Shown one piece after another: positions 19,061-27,337 of a stretch of 47,898 nt of DNA; position 1 is the first letter of the stretch, and each line of letters opens with the position of its first letter. The notes below the pieces were generated by a model. The model did not search any database and was not told the origin of the DNA. It worked only from the letters and a program-made list of their open reading frames with translations. Source of the stretch: Desulfohalobiaceae bacterium. Lineage in GTDB: Bacteria; Desulfobacterota; Desulfovibrionia; Desulfovibrionales; Desulfothermaceae. The translations under genes and the position numbers were made by a program. The DNA is taken from the NCBI GenBank assembly GCA_021737615.1, contig JAIPDR010000004.1, positions 1 to 47,898 on the forward strand, written 5' to 3'.

Positions 19061-20764
19061 ATGACCCTGACCAATGCCAAAGAGACCACGGTTTCCAATT
19101 TTATCCGGACCATTATCGATGAGGACCTGGCAAAGGGGAAACACAAGACCGTCGTCACCAGGTTCCCGCCTGAACCGAACGGCTACCTGCACATAGGACA
19201 CGCCAAATCCATCTGCCTCAACTTCGGACTGGCTCTGGACTATGGGGGCCACTGCAATCTGCGTTTCGACGACACCAATCCCCTGAAAGAAGAAGAGGAA
19301 TACGTTGCTTCCATCAAGGAAGACGTCAGCTGGCTGGGATACGACTGGGGCCGGAACCTGCATTACGCCTCCGATTATTTTCAGGATCTCTATGCCTATG
19401 CCCAACAGCTTATAAGGGATGAGAAGGCCTATGTCTGCAGCCTGTCCCAGGAAGAGATCAGGGAGTACAGAGGGACTTTGAAGGTGCCGGGCCGGGAGAG
19501 CCCGTATCGGGAGCGATCGGTCCGGGAAAATCTGGAGCTGTTTGAAAAAATGCGTTGCGGCGCATTCCCGGAAGGCAGTCACGTCCTGCGGGCCAGGATA
19601 GACATGGCCCACCCCAACCTGAACATGCGCGATCCGGTCATCTACAGGATATTGAAGGCTTCCCACCACCGCACCGGGGATACCTGGTGCATCTATCCGA
19701 CCTATGACTACGCCCATGGTCTCTCCGATGCCCTGGAAGGGGTGACCCATTCCCTGTGTTCCCTCGAGTTCGAGGACCACCGGCCCCTGTACGACTGGTT
19801 TCTGGACCAGCTCCCGGTTCCCAGCCGGCCCAGGCAGTACGAGTTCGCCCGGCTGAACCTCGGCTACACCGTCCTTAGCAAACGAAGGTTGATCCAGCTG
19901 GTGCAGCAGGGCTATGTCCAGGGCTGGGATGACCCGCGAATGCCCACGATCTGCGGTTTGCGCAGGCGCGGGTTCTCCGCGGCCTCGATCAGAAACTTCT
20001 GTGAACTGATCGGGGTGGGCAAGAGCTACAGCCTGGTGGACATGTCCATGCTGGAGCATGCGGCCAGGGACGATTTGAACAAGACAGCACCCCGGGTCAT
20101 GGGGGTCCTCGATCCTCTGAAAGTGGTTCTGGTCAACTATCCGGAAGAACGGGAAGAGGAGCTGGAGGCGGTCAACAACCCCGAGGACCCGTCCATGGGA
20201 GTGCGCCTGGTTCCTTTTTCCCGGGAGATTTACATCGAAAAAGACGATTTCCGGGAAGACCCGCCCAGAAAATATTTCCGGCTGGCTCCGGGGCGGGAGG
20301 TCCGTCTGCGCTACGGCTACTACATTACTTGCAGGGACGTGGTCAAAGACGGGCAGACCGGGGAGATCCTGGAAGTGCACTGCACCTACGATCCCGAGAC
20401 CAGGGGAGGGGACTCTCCGGACGGAAGGAAGGTCAAGGGGACCCTGCACTGGGTCTCTGCCAGGCACTGCTTGAGAGCCGAGGTTCGTTTGTACGACCGT
20501 CTGTTCGTAAGGCCCGATCCCACTGCCGATGAAAAAGAGGGCGGGGACTTCAGGCGGCATATCAACCCTGAATCGCTGAAAATCATTGAATCCTGCCCGG
20601 TGGAGCCGAGTATCGGGGAGATGTACCCGGGAAAGAGGTGCCAGCTGGAGCGAAAGGGCTATTTCTGCGTTGACCTGGATACGACACCGGAACACTTGAT
20701 CCTGAACCGCACGGTACCCCTGCGGGATTCCTGGGCCAAGATAGAGCAGAAGATGAAGGGGTAA
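19061..20764 (+). CDS. glnS: glutaminyl-tRNA synthetase
   Basis: Charges tRNA-Gln directly. 567 residues. Class I motifs [17 protein letters not shown] (HIGH) and VLSKRRL (KMSKS equivalent) are present, as are the GlnRS-specific LRFDDTNP and [17 protein letters not shown]. The two C-terminal beta-barrels of the anticodon-binding part are complete ([22 protein letters not shown]). A weak GGTG precedes the ATG. A direct GlnRS means Gln-tRNA need not come only from the amidotransferase route. Its stop lies five bases from that of uspA on the other strand, both inside one short hairpin. Confidence 0.97.
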   Translation: MTLTNAKETTVSNFIRTIIDEDLAKGKHKTVVTRFPPEPNGYLHIGHAKSICLNFGLALDYGGHCNLRFDDTNPLKEEEEYVASIKEDVSWLGYDWGRNLHYASDYFQDLYAYAQQLIRDEKAYVCSLSQEEIREYRGTLKVPGRESPYRERSVRENLELFEKMRCGAFPEGSHVLRARIDMAHPNLNMRDPVIYRILKASHHRTGDTWCIYPTYDYAHGLSDALEGVTHSLCSLEFEDHRPLYDWFLDQLPVPSRPRQYEFARLNLGYTVLSKRRLIQLVQQGYVQGWDDPRMPTICGLRRRGFSAASIRNFCELIGVGKSYSLVDMSMLEHAARDDLNKTAPRVMGVLDPLKVVLVNYPEEREEELEAVNNPEDPSMGVRLVPFSREIYIEKDDFREDPPRKYFRLAPGREVRLRYGYYITCRDVVKDGQTGEILEVHCTYDPETRGGDSPDGRKVKGTLHWVSARHCLRAEVRLYDRLFVRPDPTADEKEGGDFRRHINPESLKIIESCPVEPSIGEMYPGKRCQLERKGYFCVDLDTTPEHLILNRTVPLRDSWAKIEQKMKG

Positions 20765-20774
20765 GCGCCTTACC
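20760..20774. terminator. short bidirectional hairpin between glnS and uspA
   Basis: GGTAAG-CGC-CTTACC contains the stop codons of both convergent genes. Only six base pairs and no T-run, so it is a weak terminator at best. Confidence 0.35.
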
Positions 20775-21207
20775 TGACCAGCATAACAGGGCTGGGAGAG
20801 AGTATTCCTATCTTGTGGCTGATGGTTCCCCAGCCGTGGGTCAGATCGTTCTGATTCATCCGGTGTGACTTGAGGATAATAAGGTCGACCCTGTTGCTTT
20901 CGACAAACTCGAGGATTTCCCGGACCCGGTTGCCGACGATGACCTGTTTCTCAATGTTCAGTTCTCCAACTTCCTGTTCCCGGATCAACTCATCCATTCT
21001 GGCCTCGGCCCTTTTGATCAGCTTGCTGTAGAAGGGGGCGAATTCATCGTCTTCTTCATGGGCAATTTTTTCCACAACATGGAGCAGGCTGATCTTCCTG
21101 AACCGGCCCTGGCCGGATTTTTCCAAAGACTGCATCCTTGCGGCCAGTTTTAAGGCGCTTCCGCTTGCAGAGGATGTGTCCGTGGGGACGAGGATATGTT
21201 CAAACAT
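20770..21207 (-). CDS. universal stress protein (UspA family)
   Basis: 145 residues of the Usp fold: MFEHILVPTDTSSASGSALK at the start, VGNRVREILEFV in the middle, and the C-terminal LTHGWGTISHKIGILSPSPV, which corresponds to the phosphate-binding G-X9-G(S/T) region of ATP-binding members, here diverged. A charged insertion of about 30 residues (EKIAHEEDDEFAPFYSKL) resembles that of other sulfate-reducer Usps. Role: cytoplasmic stress adaptation, ligand unclear. AAGGAGG precedes the ATG at good spacing. Monocistronic by appearance, although the SH3 gene lies 33 bases upstream on the same strand and may share its transcript. Confidence 0.88.
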   Translation of the reverse strand: MFEHILVPTDTSSASGSALKLAARMQSLEKSGQGRFRKISLLHVVEKIAHEEDDEFAPFYSKLIKRAEARMDELIREQEVGELNIEKQVIVGNRVREILEFVESNRVDLIILKSHRMNQNDLTHGWGTISHKIGILSPSPVMLVR

Positions 21208-21240
21208 GGTATGACCTCCTTGGCAGTGATGGGGGATTGA

Positions 21241-21819
21241 TTAAAAATGCAGTTTGCTTGGCTGCTTGCGACGGATCCGGCCGAAGATGAAGCCGAACAG
21301 GGCCGAGCCGCCGACGACTCCCACCCCGTACAGGAACCATTTGCGCTTGTCGTTTTTCCTGGCCTGTTCCAGTTCCTGCTGGAGCTGGGCCACCTTTTTG
21401 TTCAAGGCAGAGACATTTGAACCGGACTCCGTAGCCAGTTTTTTGTAGCGGTTGTTTTCCTCTTTCAGCTCGGAAATCTTGGTCTGGAACTTTCTGTTGT
21501 CTGTCTGCAGCTCCTGAATGTCCTGCTTCAAGTCCTGGATCACTATGCCTTTGGGCGGCTGTTCCATGGTGTATTGCTCTATCACCCAGCCGGTTTTTCC
21601 GTCAGAAGTTGCCACCTTGACCCAGCCGGAGGCCTGGTCAATAATTTCCAGTCTTGTTCCAGAGGGAATCATTTTCAGGATCTTGTTTTGTGTGCTTGGA
21701 CCGTTGCGCATGGTGATCTTGAAGGTATCCGTCACATAAACGGTTTTGGCTTCAAGCGGTGTATTCAGGAAGACTAGCAGCAGAAACAGGCTGAATACAC
21801 TCATCTTCGCGAATCTCAT
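21241..21819 (-). CDS. SH3-domain protein with coiled coil and C-terminal membrane anchor (TIGR04211 type)
   Basis: About 192 residues. A signal peptide (FSLFLLLVFLNTPLEA) comes first, then a bacterial SH3 domain (VYVTDTFKITMRNGPST, then MIPSGTRLEII and GKTGWV), a coiled coil of about 60 residues rich in Gln, Glu and Lys, a transmembrane helix (WFLYGVGVVGGSALFGFIFG) and a basic tail. This is the architecture of TIGR04211/YgiM-like envelope proteins, exported to the periplasm and held in the inner membrane. Function is not established; a link to cell-wall handling is only suggested by the SH3b domain. The start is the ATG at 21819 with GAGGAG eight bases upstream, in preference to the GTG at 21828. 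Confidence 0.88.
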   Translation of the reverse strand: MRFAKMSVFSLFLLLVFLNTPLEAKTVYVTDTFKITMRNGPSTQNKILKMIPSGTRLEIIDQASGWVKVATSDGKTGWVIEQYTMEQPPKGIVIQDLKQDIQELQTDNRKFQTKISELKEENNRYKKLATESGSNVSALNKKVAQLQQELEQARKNDKRKWFLYGVGVVGGSALFGFIFGRIRRKQPSKLHF

Positions 21820-21876
21820 GATGAACACTCCTCATAGTGGTGAGCTGAAAAATTGATCCGGGTGATTTCGAAAGTG

Positions 21877-22728
21877 ATGAACCCATATACCATATCCGGG
21901 GTCAGAGGCGCAACCGGGAAAAGGGGCGATCCCCGGAGGGCAGACCGGCTGACGGCTGAATTATCCCTGGCCCGGTTTGGGGATGAACAAGGGATCAAGG
22001 TTCGCGTCCTGGCCGGACGCGACGAGCTTGCGGTCGTCGCCGGCAGGGAAGGTTCGCCTTGCCGCAGGCCGCAAAACCTTCTTAGACTTGACTGGACCCG
22101 CCTGGACACGTTTTCGGCGGCCGGCCGGGACAGGCAGCAGCCTCTGCTCAAGGCTGTTCTCGGGAAAAAAAAACCCGGGCCCGGGTATGTGGTCCTCGAT
22201 TGCACGGCCGGACTCGGAGAGGATGCCTGGCTTTTGACCGCCCTGGGTTGTTCGGTGATCGCTGTGGAGAGAAATCCGGTTCTCTTTGCCCTGGTTCGGG
22301 ATGCCTGGGCCAGGATAGGCATAGAGCGGCAGATCCGGGCCAGGCGCTTGCGGATCGTGTATGCCGAGGCCCGGGATGTCTTGAAATCCCTTGGCAGTAG
22401 AGGCGCCTTAAAGCAAGCGACTGAAAGAGTTCCAGGATATCCGGGATATTTGCCCAGGCCGGACGCGGTTTATCTGGATCCCATGTTTCCAGGCCACCGC
22501 AAACGAAAAACCGCGGAAAAGAAGCCCATGCGTCTGGCCCGGGCCATTGTCGGTGATTGCCGGGATGACTCGGAAAAACTGCTCGAATTGGCCTTGCAAG
22601 CCGCCAAGTCCAGAGTGGTCATCAAAAGACCCCGGAAAGCGCCGGTTCTCTGCTCTGGAATCGGTCCACCTAGACATCAGATTACGGGGCGGGGCATGCG
22701 ATACGATATCTATATCTGCCGGAAATGA
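21877..22728 (+). CDS. RsmJ-like 16S rRNA (guanine-N2) methyltransferase
   Basis: About 283 residues. The SAM fold shows VLDCTAGLGEDAWLLTALG (motif I) and VIAVERNPVLFALV (motif II). The family-specific catalytic stretch AVYLDPMFPGHRKRKTAEKK contains DPMFP, as in E. coli RsmJ, which methylates G1516 of 16S rRNA. The C-terminal RVVIKRPRKAPVL also fits. The true start is uncertain: TTG 21853, GTG 21862 and 21874, and ATG 21877 are all in frame and none has a clear ribosome-binding site. It diverges from the SH3 gene and converges on the deacetylase gene. Confidence 0.82.
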   Translation: MNPYTISGVRGATGKRGDPRRADRLTAELSLARFGDEQGIKVRVLAGRDELAVVAGREGSPCRRPQNLLRLDWTRLDTFSAAGRDRQQPLLKAVLGKKKPGPGYVVLDCTAGLGEDAWLLTALGCSVIAVERNPVLFALVRDAWARIGIERQIRARRLRIVYAEARDVLKSLGSRGALKQATERVPGYPGYLPRPDAVYLDPMFPGHRKRKTAEKKPMRLARAIVGDCRDDSEKLLELALQAAKSRVVIKRPRKAPVLCSGIGPPRHQITGRGMRYDIYICRK

Positions 22729-22804
22729 GCAAAGCGCAAGCGAAGATCGACAGGCCCAAAAGATCCTCTGGTCCTGGAGTATGTCAGGCCACAGGAATCA
22801 GCGA

Positions 22805-23542
22805 TCATGCATCCAGGCCCTGACACAGGGCCTGGATGCATTGGCCCAGAATACTGTGGTTGTAGCCCCCTTCCAGGATGGCAAAGACCCGTCCCGGACA
22901 GACCCGCCTGCTAAAATCCCCCAGGGTTTGCCCCAGCTCCCGGTAGTCGTTTGTGGTCAGCATCCCGCCCCAATCCTGGACATGACGGTCGAAGCCAGCC
23001 GAGATCCCCAGGAGTTGGCATTCTTTGACGGAATCCAGGACTGTTTGCAGCTCCGGGGCCGAATCCAGGTGATAGTAGACGATATCCGGGTCGTCGCGGT
23101 AGAAGTTGCTGGTTCCGTCCCCGAAGTGGAGATCGATATCGATGATCACCCCTTTGGCCACCTGCTGTTCCCGGCGCATCTTCTCCATGGCCACGGCCAT
23201 GTTGTTGAACCAGCAGAATCCCCAGCAGGAGTCGACGCTGGCGTGATGCCCCGGCGGCCTGATCAGCCCGAAGCTCGGCTTTCCGGAACAGGCCGTCCGG
23301 GCGGCCTCAACGGCCCCGCCGGCTGCCAGGAGGGCCATGTCATAGAGGGGGGCTTTGCTCTTTATGCGTTCCAGGTGCTGACGGGAATGGACGAGGAGGA
23401 TGTCCTGGTCAGTGGCCGGTGCCGGTTCCAGGAGCGGATAGACAGAGGCCAGTTCGGCCCGGGCCTGATCCAGCCTGCCCCTGGCCGCTGCAGGATCGGC
23501 GGCGTAGACCTTTTTGTAGTTTTCGTGAAATATGATTTTCAT
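22805..23542 (-). CDS. histone deacetylase-family (HDAC/AcuC/APAH) hydrolase
   Basis: 245 residues of the arginase-like deacetylase fold. Zinc and catalytic residues are seen in LIRPPGHHASVD (His pair), GFCWFNNMAVAM, IIDIDLHFGDGTSNFYRD (Asp and His ligands), LGISAGFDRHV (Asp ligand) and AILEGGYNH (catalytic Tyr). It should remove acetyl groups from lysine side chains, polyamines or a small acetylated metabolite; the acuC context (acs/acuA) is absent, so the substrate is open. It is shorter than typical ~310-340-residue members, mainly at the termini. Its last codons form a 16-bp perfect hairpin ending at the stop. It diverges from the TrmO fusion gene over 178 bases. Confidence 0.88.
   Translation of the reverse strand: MKIIFHENYKKVYAADPAAARGRLDQARAELASVYPLLEPAPATDQDILLVHSRQHLERIKSKAPLYDMALLAAGGAVEAARTACSGKPSFGLIRPPGHHASVDSCWGFCWFNNMAVAMEKMRREQQVAKGVIIDIDLHFGDGTSNFYRDDPDIVYYHLDSAPELQTVLDSVKECQLLGISAGFDRHVQDWGGMLTTNDYRELGQTLGDFSRRVCPGRVFAILEGGYNHSILGQCIQALCQGLDA
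22807..22841 (-). repeat. perfect inverted repeat within the last codons of the deacetylase gene
   Basis: ATGCATCCAGGCCCTG (22807-22822) and its exact complement (22826-22841) are separated by three bases. The hairpin encodes CIQALCQGLDA and touches the stop codon. No T-run follows. Confidence 0.85.
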
Positions 23543-23720
23543 ACTCAGTATGATGCCAATTTTCTAAAAAAATGCAAGTTCATTCAATCATGAACAGCTT
23601 CTAAACAGACTTTTGTCTCTGGCCTTGACTGGAAGATACTGTCAGGGTTACATCTTTTGCAGAGAGAGATTTTTTCAGCCCTAAAGCCTGACTGCCGGGT
23701 GCCTGCCGAGTGAAAAAGAC

Positions 23721-24737
23721 ATGAAACTGAAACCGATCGGGCGCATCAGGTCCCCCTATCTGAAACGTTCGGATTGTCCCAAGCAGGGCCACGAACAGGG
23801 ATTGCCCGCAGAGATCCTGCTCGAAGAACAATACCTTTCCGCTGCGAACGGCCTTTGTCCGGGGCAGGAACTGCTCGTTTTGACCTGGCTGCACCAGGGA
23901 GACCGGTCCGTGCTTGAATGCCATCCCCGGGGGGATAGAAGCCTCCCTTGTAAAGGGGTCTTGGCCACCCGTTCCCCGGACAGGCCGAATCCCGTCGGCC
24001 TGCATCGGGTCCGGCTGATCGAGACCGCTGGCAGCAGGCTCCTGGTCAATCCCCTGGATGTGGTTGACGGCACGAGCGTCGTGGACATCAAACCGGTCCT
24101 TGGCAGGGAAGCGGCTGTCGACTGGGGCGAACAGATTCCGGCCGAAGAGGGCGAACTCCTCAGGCAGACCGGCCGGGCCGGCTGGCAAAAGGGACTCTTG
24201 AGCGGATTCAACGGCAACTTGAGCCTCAAAAGCGGGCAGCGGATGATCATCACGGCTTCAGGAAGCGCCAAAGGTCACCTGGCACCTGGTGACCTGGTCT
24301 GCCTCGATCTGGCCGGGGGGCATCCCCACGGGAATATCCGCATGTCCTCGGAAACCCCCATGCATCTGGCCCTCTATCGCTCCCAGCCCCTGGCCCGGGG
24401 CATTGTGCACACCCATCCGGTGCACCTTCTGGCCCTGGATCTGGCCGGCAAAGGATCTCCTCTGGATCTGCCCCTGTTTGAAGCCGGGCTGTTCCGGGAG
24501 CTCTTTGCCGAGGTCGAGCCGATTCGGCCCGGCAGCAGGCAGCTGGCCCGGGCCGTGGCCGAGGCGGCCCGGGAGCACCGGGCCGTTTACCTCAGACGGC
24601 ACGGCCTGGTCTGCTGGGAGGAGAACCTGACCCGGGCCCTGGCTTTGAGCGAAGAGTTGGAAGCCCTGGCCAGGATCAAGTTGCACTGTGATAACTTAGA
24701 CCAGGATACTAAAGGCTTATCAGGCATTAGATACTGA
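23721..24737 (+). CDS. fusion of TrmO-type tRNA methyltransferase and class II aldolase
   Basis: 338 residues in two parts. Residues 1-~135 are a TrmO (TsaA/YaeB) domain: KPIGRIRSPYL, LATRSPDRPNPVGLHRVRL and VVDGTSVVDIKPVL, the SAM-binding beta-barrel that N6-methylates t6A37 in tRNA-Thr. Residues ~140-325 are a class II aldolase/adducin domain: SGFNGNLSLKSG, ITASGSAKGHL, SSETPMHLALYR with the catalytic Glu, the zinc pair in VHTHPVHLLAL and a third ligand in LRRHGLVCW. Both halves look catalytically complete. The class II domain should cleave or dehydrate a sugar phosphate (fuculose-P aldolase, MtnB or deoxyribulose-P aldolase type). No frame disruption is present, so the fusion is real in this assembly. 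The stop codon lies inside a TACTGATCC palindrome. Confidence 0.88.
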   Translation: MKLKPIGRIRSPYLKRSDCPKQGHEQGLPAEILLEEQYLSAANGLCPGQELLVLTWLHQGDRSVLECHPRGDRSLPCKGVLATRSPDRPNPVGLHRVRLIETAGSRLLVNPLDVVDGTSVVDIKPVLGREAAVDWGEQIPAEEGELLRQTGRAGWQKGLLSGFNGNLSLKSGQRMIITASGSAKGHLAPGDLVCLDLAGGHPHGNIRMSSETPMHLALYRSQPLARGIVHTHPVHLLALDLAGKGSPLDLPLFEAGLFRELFAEVEPIRPGSRQLARAVAEAAREHRAVYLRRHGLVCWEENLTRALALSEELEALARIKLHCDNLDQDTKGLSGIRY

Positions 24738-24820
24738 TCCAATGTGAGGAGTTCCAGCATCGCAACTTGCTCAAGGCCTTAAGCTGCCGTTTTTAAGACA
24801 GGCCAATGGGATCAGTATCC
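24729..24820. repeat. palindromic repeat, TACTGATCC family, copy 2
   Basis: AGATACTGATCCAATG at the left pairs with CAATGGGATCAGTATC at the right, with one mismatch position. As at 1041-1133 it provides the stop codon of the upstream gene. GGATCGGT follows directly, recalling the 5211-5218 end. Confidence 0.7.
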
Positions 24821-24855
24821 GGATCGGTCTTGGATAAGCATAAGGGAGTTTAAAC

Positions 24856-25608
24856 ATGGAGAAAACGCAGGCCGAGATCCCGGACGAGTTGAGCCGGCAA
24901 GATCTGTCCAGGTATGTCCTGGACATGTTCCACCGCATCATGGTCCATCACACCCTGTGGTTCAGGGAGGTGGAGCACCAGATCGGTTTCGAGAAAGCCC
25001 TGGAGGTTATGGAGGAGGCCTACGACCGGAGCCTTTCCATCCAGACCGAGCGCCTGGCCCAGGAGTTCGGTTTTGAAATGGAAAACGGGGTCCCCAAACC
25101 TCTCCTGGACCTGCCAAAGGAGAAGCTGTTAAGCCTGATGCAGACCATGGCCAAGAACTGGCTGGCCAATGACGGAGTCTGGTTTTTGTCCATGGAGAAC
25201 AGGCACGGCATGAACGATGCCAAACGCTGCAACGATTCCTGCTGGGCCAGGTACTCCCCGTTCGAGGCCTGGTCCATCAAGAAATTTCTGGGTCTGCCGG
25301 AACAGGCCGGGATCCAGGGGTTGAAACAGGCCCTGCGCTACCGGATGTATGCCCAGCTGAACACCCAGACCATCATCGACGAAGGGGTGGACTGCATCCA
25401 GTACCAGATGAATGTCTGCCGGGTGCAGGCCACCCGGAAGCGGAAAAATCTGGACGACTATCCCTGTAAGTCGGCCGGGCTGGTGGAGTACACCTATTTT
25501 GCCAGGGGCATCGACGAGCGCATACAGACCGAATGCATCGGCTGTCCGCCGGACTGCCATCCTGAAGACTGGTTCTGTGCCTGGCGCTTCCGGATAGCGG
25601 GAGATTGA
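24856..25608 (+). CDS. DUF6125-like cytosolic protein
   Basis: 250 residues of a family I recognise from sulfate reducers and other anaerobes (DUF6125, related to L-2-amino-thiazoline-4-carboxylate hydrolase-like proteins). The first part is helical and acidic (VHHTLWFREVEHQIGFEKAL). The second half carries several Cys (RCNDSCW, VCRVQATRKRK, DYPCKS) and ends with CIGCPPDCHPEDWFCAWRF, which could bind a metal or cofactor. No signal peptide or membrane segment. Molecular function unknown. GGGAG precedes the ATG. coaE follows after two bases and is probably co-translated. The promoter should lie between the palindrome ending at 24820 and the start. Confidence 0.75.
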   Translation: MEKTQAEIPDELSRQDLSRYVLDMFHRIMVHHTLWFREVEHQIGFEKALEVMEEAYDRSLSIQTERLAQEFGFEMENGVPKPLLDLPKEKLLSLMQTMAKNWLANDGVWFLSMENRHGMNDAKRCNDSCWARYSPFEAWSIKKFLGLPEQAGIQGLKQALRYRMYAQLNTQTIIDEGVDCIQYQMNVCRVQATRKRKNLDDYPCKSAGLVEYTYFARGIDERIQTECIGCPPDCHPEDWFCAWRFRIAGD

Positions 25609-25610
25609 AG

Positions 25611-26291
25611 ATGGTTTTGCCGGCGTCCCGGGCTTTGCAGCAGCTGCAATCCAGGCTGATGCGGCACGGGTTGATCCTGCTGGGGCTGACCGGGGGGATC
25701 GCCACCGGCAAGAGCACAGTGGCGGCCATGTTTGCCGAACTCGGGGCGAAACGGTTCGACTTCGATGTCCTGGCCAGGGAGGTGGTCGAACCTGGCAAAC
25801 CGGCCTGGAAAGACATTGTGGACTTTTTCGGGGAGCGGGTCCTTGCTGCTGACCAAAGCCTGGACCGGCAGGCAGTCTCTGAGATCGTCTTTCAGGATGC
25901 CGGAAAACGAAAAAAGCTGGAGGAGATCACCCACCCCAGGATTTTTGAGGAATTTTCGAAACAGATTGAGGAAAGCGGGGAAAAGAATCCGGGAGAAATC
26001 CTTCTGGCCGAGATCCCCCTGCTCATCGAATTGGACCTGATGTATCTCTTTCACAGGGTCCTGCTGGTCTATGTTCCGGAGAAGCTGCAGATAGAGCGTC
26101 TGGCCCGGCGAAACCGGATCGGCCTGAAACAGGCCGCCTCTCTGGTCCAGGCCCAGGTCTCCATCGAAAAGAAGCGGGAATACGCGGATTTCATCATCGA
26201 CAACAGCCATTCCCTGGACAGGACGAAAGCCCAGGTCGTGATGATCTGGAAGGAGATAAGCAGGCAGGCTTTCTCCCGGGTTTCAAAGTGA
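25611..26291 (+). CDS. coaE: dephospho-CoA kinase
   Basis: Last step of CoA synthesis: phosphorylates the 3'-OH of dephospho-CoA. The P-loop LLGLTGGIATGKSTVAAMFA is intact, followed by FDFDVLAREVVEPG (substrate Asp), EEITHPRIFEEF, LLAEIPLLIELDL and LARRNRIGLKQA (lid). 227 residues, with about 20 extra residues before the P-loop strand. I take the ATG at 25611 (GGGAG seven bases upstream) over the TTG at 25605. Its 3' end forms the left arm of a 20-bp perfect inverted repeat with the stop in the loop. Confidence 0.95.
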   Translation: MVLPASRALQQLQSRLMRHGLILLGLTGGIATGKSTVAAMFAELGAKRFDFDVLAREVVEPGKPAWKDIVDFFGERVLAADQSLDRQAVSEIVFQDAGKRKKLEEITHPRIFEEFSKQIEESGEKNPGEILLAEIPLLIELDLMYLFHRVLLVYVPEKLQIERLARRNRIGLKQAASLVQAQVSIEKKREYADFIIDNSHSLDRTKAQVVMIWKEISRQAFSRVSK

Positions 26292-26313
26292 AGCCGGGAG
26301 AAAGCCTGCCTGC
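26260..26313 (+). repeat. 20-bp perfect inverted repeat around the coaE stop
   Basis: GCAGGCAGGCTTTCTCCCGG (26260-26279) is exactly complementary to 26294-26313. The loop holds the TGA stop at 26289-26291. There is no T-run, so it looks like a 3'-end protective hairpin or ribosome-sensitive structure more than an intrinsic terminator. Confidence 0.85.
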
Positions 26314-26388
26314 GGGTGAGGGCCTGACATCGCGGGCTTATCATTGCATGGACAATCCCTCGAAAAAACATAGGCCCGCCAGGACTCG

Positions 26389-27036
26389 CTACCCGTTCCT
26401 GGTGATCGGTTCGATGATGATATTCACCCGCCGGTTCATGGCATCGCTTGATGAGATGGGCTGCGACTCTCCATAGCCAACCGCCTTGATCCGCGATTCC
26501 TGGACACCGTCCTGGATCAGGGCTTTTTTAACGGCCTGAGCCCTTTTTTCCGAGAGGGTCTGGTTGTAGTCTTCCGGTCCGGTGGCATCGGTATGGCCCT
26601 CGACAAGAATGGTTGTTTGGGGGTACTTCTTCAGGACGTCGGCCACCCGTCCCAGTTCCTGGTAGGCTCCGGGCTTGAGTGTGGATGAGTCGAAATCAAA
26701 CAGGACTTCCGAGTCGAAGGTGGCCTGCAGGATGTCTTGATCCCGCCTGATGCTGGCTGCTTCGGTCCGGGCTACGGCGTTGCGCAGGTCCTGTTCCTGT
26801 TTGTCCATGTAGCGCCCGATCTGATTGCCGGCCAATCCTCCCACTGCGGCCCCTATTCCGGCTCCTATCAGGGTGCCCTCGGTGTCGCCGCCAAAGACCT
26901 GACCAAGGATGGCTCCTACTCCTGCGCCGGTTGCTGCGCCGACGCCCGTTCCCTGCCGCTGTTTGGACTGTCCGGCGCAGGAGGCCATTCCCAGGACCAG
27001 GGCGAAAAGCAGAGCGTAGAAGAGGTATTTTTTCAT
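26389..27036 (-). CDS. OmpA-family lipoprotein with glycine-zipper segment
   Basis: 215 residues. A lipoprotein signal with lipobox LGMASC is followed by a Gly/Ala-rich zipper (GVGAATGAGVGAILGQVFGG, then GAGIGAAVGGLAGNQIG), a linker, and an OmpA C-terminal peptidoglycan-binding domain: LFDFDSSTLKPGAYQEL, ILVEGHTDATGPEDYN, LSEKRAQAVKKAL and NRRVNIIIEPI. It resembles YiaD/Pal-type proteins: anchored by lipid to the outer membrane and binding the peptidoglycan. AAAGGAG precedes the ATG. It diverges from the LysR gene, with repeat element C between them. Confidence 0.9.
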   Translation of the reverse strand: MKKYLFYALLFALVLGMASCAGQSKQRQGTGVGAATGAGVGAILGQVFGGDTEGTLIGAGIGAAVGGLAGNQIGRYMDKQEQDLRNAVARTEAASIRRDQDILQATFDSEVLFDFDSSTLKPGAYQELGRVADVLKKYPQTTILVEGHTDATGPEDYNQTLSEKRAQAVKKALIQDGVQESRIKAVGYGESQPISSSDAMNRRVNIIIEPITRNG

Positions 27037-27070
27037 GTTGTGAACTCCTTTCCTGTTGATTCCATTTAAT

Positions 27071-27216
27071 TAGTGCTTGGACGTAAACTCACCCATCTAC
27101 TTCGTCACTGCAAGATTTTGAAATCCTCATGTATTGGAATACACTGCGGTTTCAAAATCTTTTGTTCCTCGTATCTGGGCAAGTTTACGTCCAATCACCG
27201 TTTTTGTTCAGAGACT
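27071..27216. repeat. ~146-bp element C, copy 1
   Basis: Nested inverted repeats. Outer ends are GTGCTTGGACGTAAACT and AGTTTACGTCCAATCAC; the inner pair is AGATTTTGAAA and TTTCAAAATCT. Copy 2 at 35622-35768 is nearly identical, and a truncated third copy lies at 36464-36520. It fills most of the 301-base spacer between the OmpA-type and LysR genes, so it may influence their promoters. It carries no real gene. Confidence 0.88.
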
Positions 27217-27337
27217 GATCAGCGCAACAAAGAGATAACTAAGGAAAAATTATAATGGTCCTTAACCGAAATGTCCAGGGAAAGAAAACCGGGAATTTTC
27301 AGTGTCGAAAAGGCTTCAGGAAGGAGGCGGGACGCCC

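Noticed and set aside
19010-20695. 561-codon open frame on the minus strand
   Set aside because: Antisense to glnS, which has complete synthetase motifs.
27073-27255. Small open frame (KLTHLLRHCKILKSSCIGIH), also present at 35603-35821
   Set aside because: Both lie inside element C; the similarity reflects the DNA repeat with its inverted arms, and no ribosome-binding site or conserved start exists.
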